Positions 18,155 to 28,686 of a stretch of DNA of 32,738 nt are shown in pieces; position 1 is the stretch's first letter, and each line of letters starts with the position of its first letter. The DNA is from Betaproteobacteria bacterium (GTDB taxonomy: Bacteria > Pseudomonadota > Gammaproteobacteria > Burkholderiales > SG8-39): contig VBCM01000193.1 in the NCBI GenBank assembly GCA_005883675.1, forward strand, positions 4,821-37,558, written 5' to 3'. The position numbers were made by a program, and so were the translations under genes. The notes beneath the pieces are model-generated. The model made no database searches. It saw nothing but the letters and a program-made list of their open reading frames with translations, and was not told where the DNA came from.

Positions 18155-19777
18155 CTACATGTTCGGGTAGTTCGGCCCGCCGCCGCCTTCGGGCGCGACC
18201 CACACGATGTTCTGCCGCGGGTCCTTGATGTCGCAGGTCTTGCAGTGCACGCAGTTCTGCGCGTTGATCTGCAGCCGCGGCTTCGTGTCGACGTCCACGA
18301 ACTCGTAGACGCCCGCCGGGCAGTAGCGGCTCTCCGGCCCCGCATACTCCTCCCAGTTGCGCGCGGCGAGCGCCGGGTCCTTCAGCCGCAGATGCACGGG
18401 CTGGTCCTCGTTGTGGTTGGTGTTCGAGATGAACACTGAGGAGAGCCGATCGAACGTCAGCGCGCCATCGGGCTTGGGATAGACAATCGGCTGCACCTCG
18501 TCCTTGCGCTTCAACGTCTCGTGGTCGGCATGGCGATGGTGCAGCGTCCACGGCGCCCGCCCGCGGAACACGAGCTGGTCTATGCCGACCATCATCGTGC
18601 CCGTGTATAGGCCCTTTGACATCCACGGCTTGAAATTGCGCGCGCGATAGAGCTCGTCGTATAGCCAGCTCGCCCTGAACGCTGCCGGGTACGCGCCGAG
18701 CTCATCGTTCGCGCGGCCCGCCTTCAGCGCCTCGCACGCCGCCTCGGCCGCGAGCACCCCTGACTTGATTGCGCAATGGCTGCCCTTGATCCGCGAGGCG
18801 TTGAGGAAGCCCGCATCGTCGCCAATTAGCGCGCCGCCGGGAAAAACGAGCTTCGGCAGCGATTGCAGTCCACCGGCAGTGATCGCGCGCGCGCCGTAGC
18901 TGATTCTCTTGCCGTGCTCGAAAAACCCACGGATTGCCGGATGCGTCTTGAAGCGCTGGAACTCCTCGTACGGCGAGAGATACGGGTTCTCGTAGCCCAG
19001 CCCGACGACGAAGCCGACGGCGACCTGGCGGTTCTCGAGGTGGTAGAGGAACGAGCCGCCGTAGGTCGCCGCATCGAGCGGCCAGCCGGCGGTGTGCATC
19101 ACGAGCCCCAGTTCGTGCCGCTCGGCCCTCACCTCCCACAGTTCCTTGAGCCCAATGCCATAGACCTGCGGATCGGCGCCATCGCGTAACCGATATCGCT
19201 CCTCGAGCTGCTTGCCGAGCTGTCCGCGGCAGCCTTCGGCGAAGAACGTGTACTTGCCGTGGAGCTCCATGCCGGGCTGATAGGCGTCGGTTTTCTTGCC
19301 CGCCCGATCGATGCCGAGATCGCCGGTCGCCACGCCCTTCACCGCTTTGCCGTCATACAGCACTTCGGCGGCGGCGAAGCCCGGGAAGATCTCGACGCCC
19401 GCGCTTTCTGCTTCTTTCGCGAGCCAGCGGCACACGTTGCCGAGGCTCACGACGTAGTTGCCATGGTTCTGGAAGCACGCGGGCAGCAGCCACGCCGGCG
19501 TTTCGATGGCGCCTTTCTCGCTGAGGAAGAGGAAGCGATCTTTGGTCACCGCCGCGTTAAGCGGCGCGCCTTTCGCTTGCCACTCGGGAACGAGCTCGCC
19601 GATCGCGCGCGGATCCATCACCGCGCCGGAGAGAATGTGCGCGCCGACCTCCGAGCCTTTCTCGAGCACGCAGACCGAAACGTCGGCAGAGAGCTGCTTC
19701 GCGCGGATGGCGGCCGCGAGTCCCGCGGGACCGGCGCCGACGATCACGACGTCGTACTGCATCGATTCGCGCGGCAT
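18155..19777 (-). CDS. Electron transfer flavoprotein-ubiquinone oxidoreductase
   Basis: N-terminal FAD motif DVVIVGAGPAGLAAAIRAKQL, HILSGAVMDPRAIGELVPEW, FAEGCRGQLGKQL, C-terminal 4Fe-4S motif CVHCKTCDIKDPRQNIVWVAPEGGGGPNYPNM. Confidence 0.97.
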   Translation of the reverse strand: MPRESMQYDVVIVGAGPAGLAAAIRAKQLSADVSVCVLEKGSEVGAHILSGAVMDPRAIGELVPEWQAKGAPLNAAVTKDRFLFLSEKGAIETPAWLLPACFQNHGNYVVSLGNVCRWLAKEAESAGVEIFPGFAAAEVLYDGKAVKGVATGDLGIDRAGKKTDAYQPGMELHGKYTFFAEGCRGQLGKQLEERYRLRDGADPQVYGIGLKELWEVRAERHELGLVMHTAGWPLDAATYGGSFLYHLENRQVAVGFVVGLGYENPYLSPYEEFQRFKTHPAIRGFFEHGKRISYGARAITAGGLQSLPKLVFPGGALIGDDAGFLNASRIKGSHCAIKSGVLAAEAACEALKAGRANDELGAYPAAFRASWLYDELYRARNFKPWMSKGLYTGTMMVGIDQLVFRGRAPWTLHHRHADHETLKRKDEVQPIVYPKPDGALTFDRLSSVFISNTNHNEDQPVHLRLKDPALAARNWEEYAGPESRYCPAGVYEFVDVDTKPRLQINAQNCVHCKTCDIKDPRQNIVWVAPEGGGGPNYPNM

Positions 19778-19800
19778 GCGGCGATTATAATCGGCGCCCC
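19778..19800. promoter_or_regulatory. Putative bidirectional palindromic -10 between the ETF-QO and thioesterase genes
   Basis: CGATTATAATCG (19782-19793) is a perfect palindrome, so TATAAT occurs on both strands; 9 nt to + ATG 19801, 6 nt to - ATG 19777. Confidence 0.6.
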
Positions 19801-20202
19801 ATGTCCGCCCGCCGCAAGCTCGTGCATGTGGAGCGCATTGCGATCCGCTGGGGCGACATGGACGCGATGGGCCACGTGAACAACACGGTGTACTTCCGCT
19901 ACATGGAGCAGGCGCGCATCGGCTGGTTCGACGCGCTCGTGCCGCAAGAGGAGGCGTGGAAGTCGACCGCCATCGTGATCGCCAACGCCTCGTGCAACTT
20001 CAAGCGCGCGATCAACTATCCGGGCATGGTGGAAGTGCAGGTCTATGCCGGCGCGCCCGGTGGCTCGAGCGTGCCCACGTATTACGAATTGAAGATCGGC
20101 GGCGAGCTCTACGCCGACGGCGCGGCCACCGTCGTCTTCATCGACATGGCGCGCCAGAAGCCGGTGCGCATTCCGCAAACCATCCGCGAGCGGCTGCAAT
20201 GA
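19801..20202 (+). CDS. Acyl-CoA thioesterase, 4HBT/YbgC family
   Basis: [30 protein letters not shown] hot-dog fold signature. Confidence 0.92.
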   Translation: MSARRKLVHVERIAIRWGDMDAMGHVNNTVYFRYMEQARIGWFDALVPQEEAWKSTAIVIANASCNFKRAINYPGMVEVQVYAGAPGGSSVPTYYELKIGGELYADGAATVVFIDMARQKPVRIPQTIRERLQ

Positions 20203-22115
20203 GCTCGCCGATGTGGACGCCGAGCCCCGAGCGCGCTGCGCAGACGGCGATGGCGCGCTTCATGCGCGAGGTGGGCAAGCGCGACTATGCCGAGCTCCAC
20301 CAATGGTCGGTGGAGCACGCCCCCGAGTTCTGGAACCGCGTGTGGGACTTCTGCGGGGTGATCGGCGAGAAGGGCAGCGAAACGCCCGTGCACGGCGAGC
20401 GCATGCCCGGCGCGCGCTGGTTCCCGAACGCGAGGCTCAACTTCGCGCAGAACCTGCTGCGCCGGCGCGACGGCGCCGAAGCGCTCGTCTTCTGGGGCGA
20501 AGACCGCATCAAGCGGCGCATGACCTACCGGCAGCTCTACAACCTCGTGTCGCGTATCGCGCAGGCGCTCGCCGACGTCGGTGTCGGCAAGGGCGACCGC
20601 GTCGCCGGCTACCTGCCCAACCTGCCGGAGGCGACCGCCGCGATGCTCGCTACCGCGAGCCTCGGCGCCGTGTGGTCGAGCTGCTCGCCCGACTTCGGCG
20701 TGCAGGGCGTGCTGGACCGCTTCGGACAGATCGAGCCGAAGGTGCTCTTTTGCGCCGACGGCTACATCTACAACGGCAAAGAGTTCGACTGCCAGGAAAA
20801 AGCGATGCAGGTGCTCGATCGCCTGCCGAGCGTCGAAGAGCTGGTCGTCATCGACTACATCGGCGAAACCACGACGGCTGGCACCTCGCTTTACGACTTC
20901 CTGGAGCCCTTCGACCCGGGCGAAATCCAGTACCAGTCGGTGGCGTTTAACGACCCGCTGTACATCGTCTATTCATCGGGCACCACGGGCGTGCCGAAGT
21001 GCATCGTGCACGGAGCGGGCGGCACGCTGCTCCAGCATCTGAAGGAGCACCGGCTGCACAGCGACGTGCGCGTGGGCGACCGCCTGTTCTACTTCACGAC
21101 GCTCGGCTGGATGATGTGGAACTGGCTCGTGAGCGGGCTCGCGTCGGAAGCGACGCTGCTCCTCTACGACGGCTCGCCTTTTATTAATCGCGGGCGGCTG
21201 CTCTTCGACTATGCGGATGCCGAGCGCATGACGCACTTCGGCACCTCCGCCAAGTTCATCGATTCGCTCGCCAAGACCGGCCTGAAGCCCATGGAAACGC
21301 ACCAGCTGAAAAAGCTGCGTGCGGTGCTTTCCACCGGCTCGCCGCTCCTGCCCGAGGGCTTCGACTACGTTTACCAGAACGTAAAGAGCGATGTCTGTCT
21401 CTCGTCCATCTCCGGCGGCACAGACATCGTGTCGTGCTTCGTGCTCGGCAATCCGGCGGGCCCGGTGTGGCGCGGCGAGATCCAGGCGAAGGGCCTCGGC
21501 ATGGCGGTGGAAGTGTTCGACGAGCAGGGCCGCTCCGCCGTGGGCGAAAAAGGCGAGCTCGTCTGCACCAGGCCCTTTCCCTCGATGCCGATCGGCTTCT
21601 GGAACGATCCGGACGGCGCGAAGTACCGCGCGGCCTACTTCGAGAAGTATCCCGACGTCTGGCGCCACGGCGATTGGTCGGAGATCACGGAGCACGGCGG
21701 CATCATCATCTACGGGCGCTCCGACGCCGTGCTCAATCCCGGCGGCGTGCGGATCGGCACCGCTGAAATCTACCGCCAGGTCGAGCAGCTCGAGGAGGTC
21801 GTCGAGTCGCTGGTGATCGGCCAGGACTGGCAGGGCGATGTGCGGGTGGTGCTCTTCGTCAAGCTGCGCGACGGCCTCGATCTCGACGACGACACGGTCA
21901 ATAGCATCAAGCGGCGCATCCGCGACAACACCACCCCGCGCCACGTGCCGGCGAAGATCGTCCAGGTCACCGACATCCCGCGCACCAAGAGCGGCAAGAT
22001 CGTCGAGCTCGCCGTGCGCGACGTGGTGCACGGCCGCGCGGTGAAGAATATCGAGGCGCTCGCCAACCCCGAGGCGCTCGAGCAGTTCAAGAACCGGGCC
22101 GAGCTCGCGGACTAG
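20199..22115 (+). CDS. Acetoacetate-CoA ligase (acetoacetyl-CoA synthetase)
   Basis: Acyl-adenylate-forming motifs [82 protein letters not shown]. Start 20199 overlaps the preceding stop. Confidence 0.93.
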   Translation: MSSPMWTPSPERAAQTAMARFMREVGKRDYAELHQWSVEHAPEFWNRVWDFCGVIGEKGSETPVHGERMPGARWFPNARLNFAQNLLRRRDGAEALVFWGEDRIKRRMTYRQLYNLVSRIAQALADVGVGKGDRVAGYLPNLPEATAAMLATASLGAVWSSCSPDFGVQGVLDRFGQIEPKVLFCADGYIYNGKEFDCQEKAMQVLDRLPSVEELVVIDYIGETTTAGTSLYDFLEPFDPGEIQYQSVAFNDPLYIVYSSGTTGVPKCIVHGAGGTLLQHLKEHRLHSDVRVGDRLFYFTTLGWMMWNWLVSGLASEATLLLYDGSPFINRGRLLFDYADAERMTHFGTSAKFIDSLAKTGLKPMETHQLKKLRAVLSTGSPLLPEGFDYVYQNVKSDVCLSSISGGTDIVSCFVLGNPAGPVWRGEIQAKGLGMAVEVFDEQGRSAVGEKGELVCTRPFPSMPIGFWNDPDGAKYRAAYFEKYPDVWRHGDWSEITEHGGIIIYGRSDAVLNPGGVRIGTAEIYRQVEQLEEVVESLVIGQDWQGDVRVVLFVKLRDGLDLDDDTVNSIKRRIRDNTTPRHVPAKIVQVTDIPRTKSGKIVELAVRDVVHGRAVKNIEALANPEALEQFKNRAELAD

Positions 22116-22127
22116 CCGAGCGCTGGA

Positions 22128-23093
22128 TCATTCGCCCTTGATCCCAGCCTTGGCGATCACCTCCGCCCAGCGCTTGAGCTCAAGCTTCACGATGCGCGCG
22201 AGCTCCTGCGGCGTGCTGCCTACCGGGTCGGCGCTTTGCTCGACGAGCTTCTGTTTCACCTCGGGAAGCTGCACGACTCGCGCCAGCTCCTTGTACATGC
22301 GGGCGACGATCGGCTCGGGCGTCTTCGCCGGCGCGAACACCGCGACCCAGGAATCCACCTCGTAGTCCGGCAGGCCGAGCTCTTCGGCCACCGTCGGGAT
22401 CTCCGGTGCTGCGCTCGTGCGCTTCAACGTGGTGACCGCGAGTGCACGCAGCCTCCCGGAACGCGCTGACGGCAGCGCTGCGGGCGCCGTGATAACGAGA
22501 ATCGGAACCTGCCCGGCGACCGCGTCGGCGAGCGCCGGGCCGCCACCCTTGTACGGCACATGGACGAGGTCGATGCCCGCCCTGAGCTTGAGCAGCTCGG
22601 CAGCGATGTGGCCGGGGGTGCCGTTACCGGGAGAGGCGTACGCGTAGACACCGGGCCGCTCCTTCGCCATGGCGACGAGCTCGCGCAGCGTCTTTGCCGG
22701 CGCGCTCGGGTGCGCGGCGATGAGCTGCGGCACGCTGACGACGAGCGACACCGGCGCGAAGTCGCGCTCGACGTCGTAGCTAAGCTTGTAGAGCATCGGA
22801 TTGATGGTGTGCGACGACAGCGTGAAGAGGAACGTGTAGCCGTCGGGCGCGCTGCGCGCCACGGCTTCGGTGCCGACCGCGCCGCCGGCGCCGCCGCGGT
22901 TCTCGACGATGATCGGCTGCCCGAGGCCCTCGGCGAGGCGCGGCTGCACGATGCGCGCGACGATGTCGACCGTACCGCCGGGCGGGAACGAGACCACGAA
23001 GCGGACCGGTTTCGCCGGGTACTGCTGCGCGAGCGCCGACCACGTGCAAACCTGCAGCAACAGGAGCGCCATCCATTTCCGAAGTGATGTCAT
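22128..23093 (-). CDS. Tripartite tricarboxylate transporter (TctC/Bug) family substrate-binding protein
   Basis: Signal peptide [90 protein letters not shown]. Confidence 0.93.
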   Translation of the reverse strand: MTSLRKWMALLLLQVCTWSALAQQYPAKPVRFVVSFPPGGTVDIVARIVQPRLAEGLGQPIIVENRGGAGGAVGTEAVARSAPDGYTFLFTLSSHTINPMLYKLSYDVERDFAPVSLVVSVPQLIAAHPSAPAKTLRELVAMAKERPGVYAYASPGNGTPGHIAAELLKLRAGIDLVHVPYKGGGPALADAVAGQVPILVITAPAALPSARSGRLRALAVTTLKRTSAAPEIPTVAEELGLPDYEVDSWVAVFAPAKTPEPIVARMYKELARVVQLPEVKQKLVEQSADPVGSTPQELARIVKLELKRWAEVIAKAGIKGE

Positions 23094-23132
23094 TGGGACA
23101 CCTTGCGGTGATGTGGGCGCATCACTGTACCG

Positions 23133-23837
23133 TCAGCGCAGCCACAGCAGGCCGAGCACTAGACAAAGCGCGCTCGGCAGCAAAAGCGCCGCGAAGCCGG
23201 CAAGCGCATAGCAAAGCGCGCCGCTCGCCGCACCCGCGGTGAAGGCCAGAATCTGTGGCCACATGCGCGAGAAGCGCTTTCGCGCCTCGGTGCGCCGGGC
23301 CGCCTCCACGTTGCCCGAGAGCAGGACGACAACATCGATCACGCTCTGCGTGACGTTCATCGTCATCACCGTCGTGGAAGGCAGCGATGCCAGCTCGATT
23401 CGCATCATCGCGTTCTGCATGCCCATCGCCGCCGCGGCCATCATGCCGCCGCCGACGGCCGCTGCATCGGTCGCATGAGCAGGGTGCCTTAGCTCGACGG
23501 CGGCAAAGGCGGCGAGCAGCAATGCCGCCTCGATATAGAGGAGGGTGGGAACGCGGGCTTTGTGGCTGCGCTCCAGCGCTTCGGCAACCTTGACCGCCAC
23601 CGCGACCGCCAGAATGAACGCCGGAAAAGCGAGCAGCTTCGGCCAGACCTCACCGCTGCGATGCACGAGCTCCGAGCCGATGAGGACGAAGTTCCCGGTG
23701 ACATGGGCGGTGAAGAGGCCGAAGAGGCCGACGAATACCGCGGTATCCACGTAGCCGGCGGTGAAGCTGAGCGTGCAGGTCTTTGCCCGCTCGGCGGCCA
23801 GCGCCGGTGGCGCCATCTTTGCCGGAACGTCGGCCAC
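23133..23837 (-). CDS. YoaK/DUF1275-family membrane protein
   Basis: LSFTAGYVDTAVFVGLFGLFTAHVTGNFVLIG, GMQNAMMRIELASLPSTTVMTMNVTQSVID. Confidence 0.88.
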   Translation of the reverse strand: MADVPAKMAPPALAAERAKTCTLSFTAGYVDTAVFVGLFGLFTAHVTGNFVLIGSELVHRSGEVWPKLLAFPAFILAVAVAVKVAEALERSHKARVPTLLYIEAALLLAAFAAVELRHPAHATDAAAVGGGMMAAAAMGMQNAMMRIELASLPSTTVMTMNVTQSVIDVVVLLSGNVEAARRTEARKRFSRMWPQILAFTAGAASGALCYALAGFAALLLPSALCLVLGLLWLR

Positions 23838-23840
23838 GGC

Positions 23841-25169
23841 CTAGGCGATGAGCTCGGCGACCGCGCGCGCGTAGTGTGCCGCCGTTCTTTCCTGCAATTC
23901 GTGCCGGCCCTCGCGCACCACCCAGCCGCCGGCGACCATTACATCGCGAACCAGGGTTTCGCTGCCCGAAAAGACAAGCGCGTTCGCGATCGCATCGCCC
24001 GTGCGCTGCGCGATGTCGGGGTGCTCGCCATCGAGCACCACGAGATCGGCGCGCTTGCCACTCGCGAGCGCGCCCATTTCGCGACCGAGCGCCTGCGCGC
24101 CGCCCGCCGCCGCTTCGAGCCAGAGCGTCGTGCCGACGGCGGCGGAGGTCGAGCTGATGTTGAGGTTGCGCCGTCGGCCGACGAGGCGCTGCACGTATTC
24201 GAGCAGCCGCAGCTCCGCCGCCGGATCGCGCGACACGTGGCTGTCGCCGCCGATGCCCCAGCGGCCGCTCGCGCCGCGATAGCCGAGGAGCGCAAAGATG
24301 CCGTCGCCGAGGTCGGCTTCCGTCGTCGGACAAAGCCCCGCCACCGCGCCGCTCGCGGCGAGCGCGGTCAGCTCGGCCGGCTGCATGTGTGTGGCATGCA
24401 CCAGGCACCAGCGGCCATCGATCGCGCAGTTCTCGAGCAGCCATTCCACCGGGCGCTTATGCAGCGCAGCCGTGCATTCCTCGACCTCGCGCGTCTGCTC
24501 CGCGGCATGGATGTGGATCGGCATGCGCTCGTCCACGCCGCCGACAAGCTCTCTCAGCGATTGCGGTTCGACCGCACGCAGCGAATGCGGCGCGATGCCC
24601 ACGTTGATGTCCGGCGTGCGCTCGCGTTGCAGCCGCTTCACTGTGTCGAGCACGGAGCGCACATCGCTCGCAAAGCGCCGCTGGCGCGGCTCGAGCGGCT
24701 TCGCGCCGAATCCCGCCCAGCGATAGAGCGACGGCAGCAGCGTGATGGCGATGCCGGTCTCGCGCGCCGCGGCGAGGTGCCGATCGAGCATCTCCGCCGG
24801 GTGGTGCACGTAGTGGAACTCGGCCACCGCGGTGTAGCCGTGCCGCAGCAGCTCTATATAAAGCTGCGCCGCGATCGCCTGCGCCTGCTCGGGCGTGAGC
24901 CGCTCCATGAACTGGTACATGAGCTCGCGCCAGGACCAGAAATCGTCGTGCGGCGCGGCGCGCACATCGGTAAGGCCCGCCATGGCGCGCTGAAAGGCAT
25001 GCGAATGCAGGTTCGCCATGCCGGGCAGCACCGGGCCGTGCAAGCGCTCCGCGCCCCCCGCGCTGGCGCCGACTTCCACGCCGGCGATCGCGCCATCGTC
25101 GACCGTGATGCACACGTCGCGCGCCCAGCCCGAGGGCAGGAGGGCGTCGCGCGCGTAGTACTTCTTCAC
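23841..25169 (-). CDS. hutF: Formimidoylglutamate deiminase
   Basis: Amidohydrolase: [100 protein letters not shown]. Adjacent hut genes. GTG start. Confidence 0.92.
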   Translation of the reverse strand: MKKYYARDALLPSGWARDVCITVDDGAIAGVEVGASAGGAERLHGPVLPGMANLHSHAFQRAMAGLTDVRAAPHDDFWSWRELMYQFMERLTPEQAQAIAAQLYIELLRHGYTAVAEFHYVHHPAEMLDRHLAAARETGIAITLLPSLYRWAGFGAKPLEPRQRRFASDVRSVLDTVKRLQRERTPDINVGIAPHSLRAVEPQSLRELVGGVDERMPIHIHAAEQTREVEECTAALHKRPVEWLLENCAIDGRWCLVHATHMQPAELTALAASGAVAGLCPTTEADLGDGIFALLGYRGASGRWGIGGDSHVSRDPAAELRLLEYVQRLVGRRRNLNISSTSAAVGTTLWLEAAAGGAQALGREMGALASGKRADLVVLDGEHPDIAQRTGDAIANALVFSGSETLVRDVMVAGGWVVREGRHELQERTAAHYARAVAELIA

Positions 25170-25186
25170 ATCGCTATCATAGCCAG
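25170..25186. promoter_or_regulatory. Putative bidirectional -10 between hutF and hutI
   Basis: GCTATCATAGC (25173-25183); + strand TATCAT 6 nt before ATG 25187, - strand TATGAT 6 nt before GTG 25169; intergenic only 17 bp. Confidence 0.55.
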
Positions 25187-26377
25187 ATGCATGACGCCGT
25201 CTGGCTGAACGCCCGGCTCGCCACCATGGCGGGTCCGCTGATTCGCGACGGCGCGCTCGCCGCCACGGATGGCCGCATCTCTTGGATCGGCGAGCGCCGC
25301 GAATGGAAGGAGGGCGCGCGCGCGGAGCACGACGCGCAGGGCGCGTGGATCCTTCCGGGCTTCATCGACTGTCACACGCATCTCGTCTATGCCGGCAGCC
25401 GCGCACACGAATTCGAGCTGCGGCTGCAGGGCGCGAGTTACGAGGAGATCGCCAAGGCGGGCGGCGGCATCCTTTCCACCGTGCGCGCGACGCGCGCCGC
25501 TTCGCAAGCCGAGCTCTTGTCGCTGGCGCAGCGGCGGCTTCGCTCCTGGCTCGCCGAAGGCGCCGCGGTGGTCGAGGTGAAATCCGGTTACGGCCTCGAT
25601 CGCGACACCGAGCTCAAGACGCTGCGCGTCGCGCGGCAGCTCACGGGCGTGACGGTAAAGACGACGTTCCTCGGCGCGCATGCGCTGCCCGAGGAATACA
25701 AGGGCCGCGCGGACGCGTATATCGATTTCGTGTGCGATGAGACGCTGCCTGCGGCGGCGGCAGAGAAGCTGGTGGATGCGGTCGATGCGTTCTGCGAGCG
25801 TATCGCCTTCAGCCCCCAGCAGACCGCGCGCATCTTCGAAGTGGCGAAGCGGCTCGGCCTGCCGGTGAAGCTGCACGCCGATCAGCTCTCCGACCTCGGC
25901 GGCGCGGCACTCGCTGCAAAGCACGGCGCTCTGTCCGCCGATCACCTCGAGTACACAGCCGAGTCCGGCGTCGAAGCGCTCGCGCGTTCAGGCAGCGTGG
26001 CCGTGCTTCTCCCCGGCGCGTTCTATTTCCTGCGCGAGACGCGCCTGCCGCCGATCGCAGCACTGCGGCGCCATGGTGTGCCGATCGCGCTCGCGACTGA
26101 CCACAATCCGGGCTCCTCGCCGCTGAGTTCCCCGCTCCTGGCGATGAACATGGCGTGCACGCTCTTTCGCCTCACGCCCGTGGAAGCGCTCGCCGGCTTC
26201 ACCGTGCACGCGGCGCGCGCGCTCGGCATGCAATCGAGCCACGGCACGCTCGAGCTCGGCAAGGCCGCGGACTTCGCGCTCTGGGAAATCGCCTCTCCCG
26301 CAGAGCTTGCCTACGCGATCGGCGCCAATCCCTGCGTCGGCCGCATCCGCGCCGGGAATTCCGATCCAGGGTCGTAA
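25187..26377 (+). CDS. hutI: Imidazolonepropionase
   Basis: [121 protein letters not shown]. Final residues NSDPGS are encoded by the inverted-repeat element. Confidence 0.96.
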   Translation: MHDAVWLNARLATMAGPLIRDGALAATDGRISWIGERREWKEGARAEHDAQGAWILPGFIDCHTHLVYAGSRAHEFELRLQGASYEEIAKAGGGILSTVRATRAASQAELLSLAQRRLRSWLAEGAAVVEVKSGYGLDRDTELKTLRVARQLTGVTVKTTFLGAHALPEEYKGRADAYIDFVCDETLPAAAAEKLVDAVDAFCERIAFSPQQTARIFEVAKRLGLPVKLHADQLSDLGGAALAAKHGALSADHLEYTAESGVEALARSGSVAVLLPGAFYFLRETRLPPIAALRRHGVPIALATDHNPGSSPLSSPLLAMNMACTLFRLTPVEALAGFTVHAARALGMQSSHGTLELGKAADFALWEIASPAELAYAIGANPCVGRIRAGNSDPGS

Positions 26378-26439
26378 TTATTTTCATCCCCGGCTCCGGG
26401 ATGACAGTGCGAATAATTACGACCCTGGATCGGAATTCC
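26355..26439. repeat. Perfect 28-bp inverted repeat (29-nt centre) with a nested 7-bp hairpin, between convergent hutI and hutG
   Basis: GGAATTCCGATCCAGGGTCGTAATTATT (26355-26382) and AATAATTACGACCCTGGATCGGAATTCC (26412-26439) are exact reverse complements; centre holds TCATCCC-CGGCTCC-GGGATGA (26384-26404). Confidence 0.97.
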
Positions 26440-27214
26440 GTCCGAGCATCAGTAACAGCTCGACCAGCGTCCTGAGCTGCGGCCGCAGCTCGCGCGCCAG
26501 GTCTTCGCGAAAGCCATAGGGCGGCTGCTCGTCCATGTAGGTTGCTTCCGAGAGCTCGAGCTGCACGGCGTGCACGCCCTTCGCCGGCTCGCCGTAGCGG
26601 CGGGTGATGTAGCCGCCTTTGAAGCGCCCGTTCAGCACCGCGCTGTAGCCTTCGACTGACTTCTCCAGCGCTTCGCCGATTCCCGCCGCGCATGACTTGC
26701 CATCGGCGGTGCCGAGATTCAGATCCGGCAGCTTGCCGGCAAAGAACCGCGGCAGCACGGAAAAGATGGAATGCGCATCCCACAGCAGCGCATAGCCGTG
26801 CTTCGCCTTGATCTGCGCGAGCGCCTGCTGCAGGCGCTGATGGTACGGCTGCCAATAGACGCGAAGCCGCTCGGCCACCTCGTCGTCAGACGGCGCAAAG
26901 CCGGGCAGGTAGATCGGTTCGCAATGGAAGGTGTCCATCGGCACGATGCCGGTGGTGTGCTGCCCGGGATAGAGGTTGGCGTTGTCCGGCGGCCGGTTGA
27001 GGTCGACGACATACCGCGAATGCGTCGCCACGAGCACCGAGGCGCCGATCTCGCCGAGAAAGTCGTAAAGGCGCTCGAGATGCCAGTCGGTATCCGGCAG
27101 GGCGCGGGCTGCCGGGCTCAGCCGCGGCGCGAGCCATTCCGGGATAAACGTGCCGGTGTGCGGCATCGAGACGAGGACGGGCACCTTGCCCTCCCGATAG
27201 CGATAGAGCTCCAT
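26417..27214 (-). CDS. hutG: N-formylglutamate deformylase
   Basis: VLVSMPHTGTFIPEW, DTDWHLERLYDF, VATHSRYVVDLNRPPDNANLYPGQHTTGIVP, LWDAHSIFSVLPRFF, QLELSEATYMDE. Start refined to MELYRYREG (27214). Final residues NSDPGS come from the inverted-repeat element. Confidence 0.94.
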   Translation of the reverse strand: MELYRYREGKVPVLVSMPHTGTFIPEWLAPRLSPAARALPDTDWHLERLYDFLGEIGASVLVATHSRYVVDLNRPPDNANLYPGQHTTGIVPMDTFHCEPIYLPGFAPSDDEVAERLRVYWQPYHQRLQQALAQIKAKHGYALLWDAHSIFSVLPRFFAGKLPDLNLGTADGKSCAAGIGEALEKSVEGYSAVLNGRFKGGYITRRYGEPAKGVHAVQLELSEATYMDEQPPYGFREDLARELRPQLRTLVELLLMLGRNSDPGS

Positions 27215-28686
27215 CAGAGGGACGGCAGCAACCCCGGCGTGAAGCGATGAAAGGCGCCGGCCTCGATCAGCGCCTGGATCGCGGTGATGTCGGGCGCGAA
27301 ATAGCGGTCGTGATCGTAGAAGCCCACCTTCGAGCGGACGAGCGCATGCACTTCCTGTAGCCGCGCGGAAGTGCGCAGTGGCGCGCGGAAATCGATGCCC
27401 TGCGCCGCGGCGAGGAGCTCGATGGCGACGATGCCGGCGCTGTTCGCCGCCATGTCGCCGAGCCGCCGCGCGGCGAAGGTCGACATGCTGACGTGGTCCT
27501 CCTGGTTCGCGGAGGTGGGCAGGCTGTCGACGCTCGCCGGATGCGCGAGCGACTTGTTCTCGCTCGCGAGCGCTGCTGCCGTGACCTGGGCGAGCATGAA
27601 CCCGGAGTTGACGCCGCCGTGCTCGACGAGGAAAGGCGGCAGCCCCGAGAGCGTCGGATCGATCAGCAACGCGGTACGCCGCTCGGAGAGCGCGCCGATC
27701 TCGGCGATCGCCACGGCGAGCGCATCGGCCGCCAGCGCGATCGGCTCGCCGTGGAAGTTGCCGCCGGGCAGGATCTCGTCGCCGACGATGAGCGGATTGT
27801 CGGTGACCGCGCTCGCTTCGGTTTCCAGGATGCGCGCCGCGTAGCGCAGCTGCTCGAGGCACGCGCCCATCACCTGCGGCTGGCAGCGCAGGCTGTAGGG
27901 GTCCTGCACGCGCGGGTCGTTCTCCAGATGCGAGTGTCGGATCTCGCTCCCGCCGAGCAGCGCGAGGTAATGCTTGGCGACATCGCGCTGGCCCGCATGG
28001 CCGCGCAGTTCATGGATGCGCGCATCGAACGGCGTATCGCTGCCGGCGGCCGCATCGACCGACAGTCCGCCCGCAGCCACCGCGGCGGCGAATACATCTT
28101 CGGCGGCGAACAGGCCCCTGAGCGCGAGCGCAGTTGACACCTGCGTGCCATTGAGGAGCGCCAGCCCCTCTTTCGGCGCCAGCTTGATCGGCTGCGGATG
28201 CTGTACCTCGCCGATGCCAAGGAGCGCAAGCGACAGATGTGCAAGCGGTGCGAGGTCGCCCGATGCGCCGACCGAGCCCTTTGCCGGGATGCGCGGATAG
28301 AGCCGGCGGTTATAGAGATCGAGGAGCCGCTCGACGAGGAGCGGCCGCACGCCGGAATAGCCGCGCGCGAGGCTCTCAATCTTGAGCGCCAGCGTCAGGC
28401 GGACGGTCGCATCATCGAGCATTGGTCCGGTGCCCGCGGCATGCGAGAGCACGATGTTCCGCTGCAGCTCCTCGAGCTCCGCTTCCGCGATGCGCGTCTG
28501 CGAAAGCCGCCCAAACCCGGTGTTGATGCCGTAGGCAGGTTTGCCAGACGCAAGGATGCGACCTACCGCCGCCTCGCTGGCGCGCATGCGCGCCACTGCG
28601 GCGGATTCCAGCTCGAGCGGTGGCGCCTCGCGCGCGATGGTGCGCAGCTCTGCGAGCGACAGTCGGCCAGTGCCGAGCTTGATCAC
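27214..28686 (-). CDS. hutH: Histidine ammonia-lyase
   Basis: [35 protein letters not shown] (Ala-Ser-Gly MIO motif), [18 protein letters not shown]. Start inferred as GTG 28686 ([13 protein letters not shown]); the longer listed ORF overlaps hutU. Confidence 0.96.
   Translation of the reverse strand: MIKLGTGRLSLAELRTIAREAPPLELESAAVARMRASEAAVGRILASGKPAYGINTGFGRLSQTRIAEAELEELQRNIVLSHAAGTGPMLDDATVRLTLALKIESLARGYSGVRPLLVERLLDLYNRRLYPRIPAKGSVGASGDLAPLAHLSLALLGIGEVQHPQPIKLAPKEGLALLNGTQVSTALALRGLFAAEDVFAAAVAAGGLSVDAAAGSDTPFDARIHELRGHAGQRDVAKHYLALLGGSEIRHSHLENDPRVQDPYSLRCQPQVMGACLEQLRYAARILETEASAVTDNPLIVGDEILPGGNFHGEPIALAADALAVAIAEIGALSERRTALLIDPTLSGLPPFLVEHGGVNSGFMLAQVTAAALASENKSLAHPASVDSLPTSANQEDHVSMSTFAARRLGDMAANSAGIVAIELLAAAQGIDFRAPLRTSARLQEVHALVRSKVGFYDHDRYFAPDITAIQALIEAGAFHRFTPGLLPSL

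Noticed and set aside
23562-25208. 548-aa ORF on the plus strand
   Set aside because: Antisense shadow of hutF and DUF1275, both with clear family motifs.
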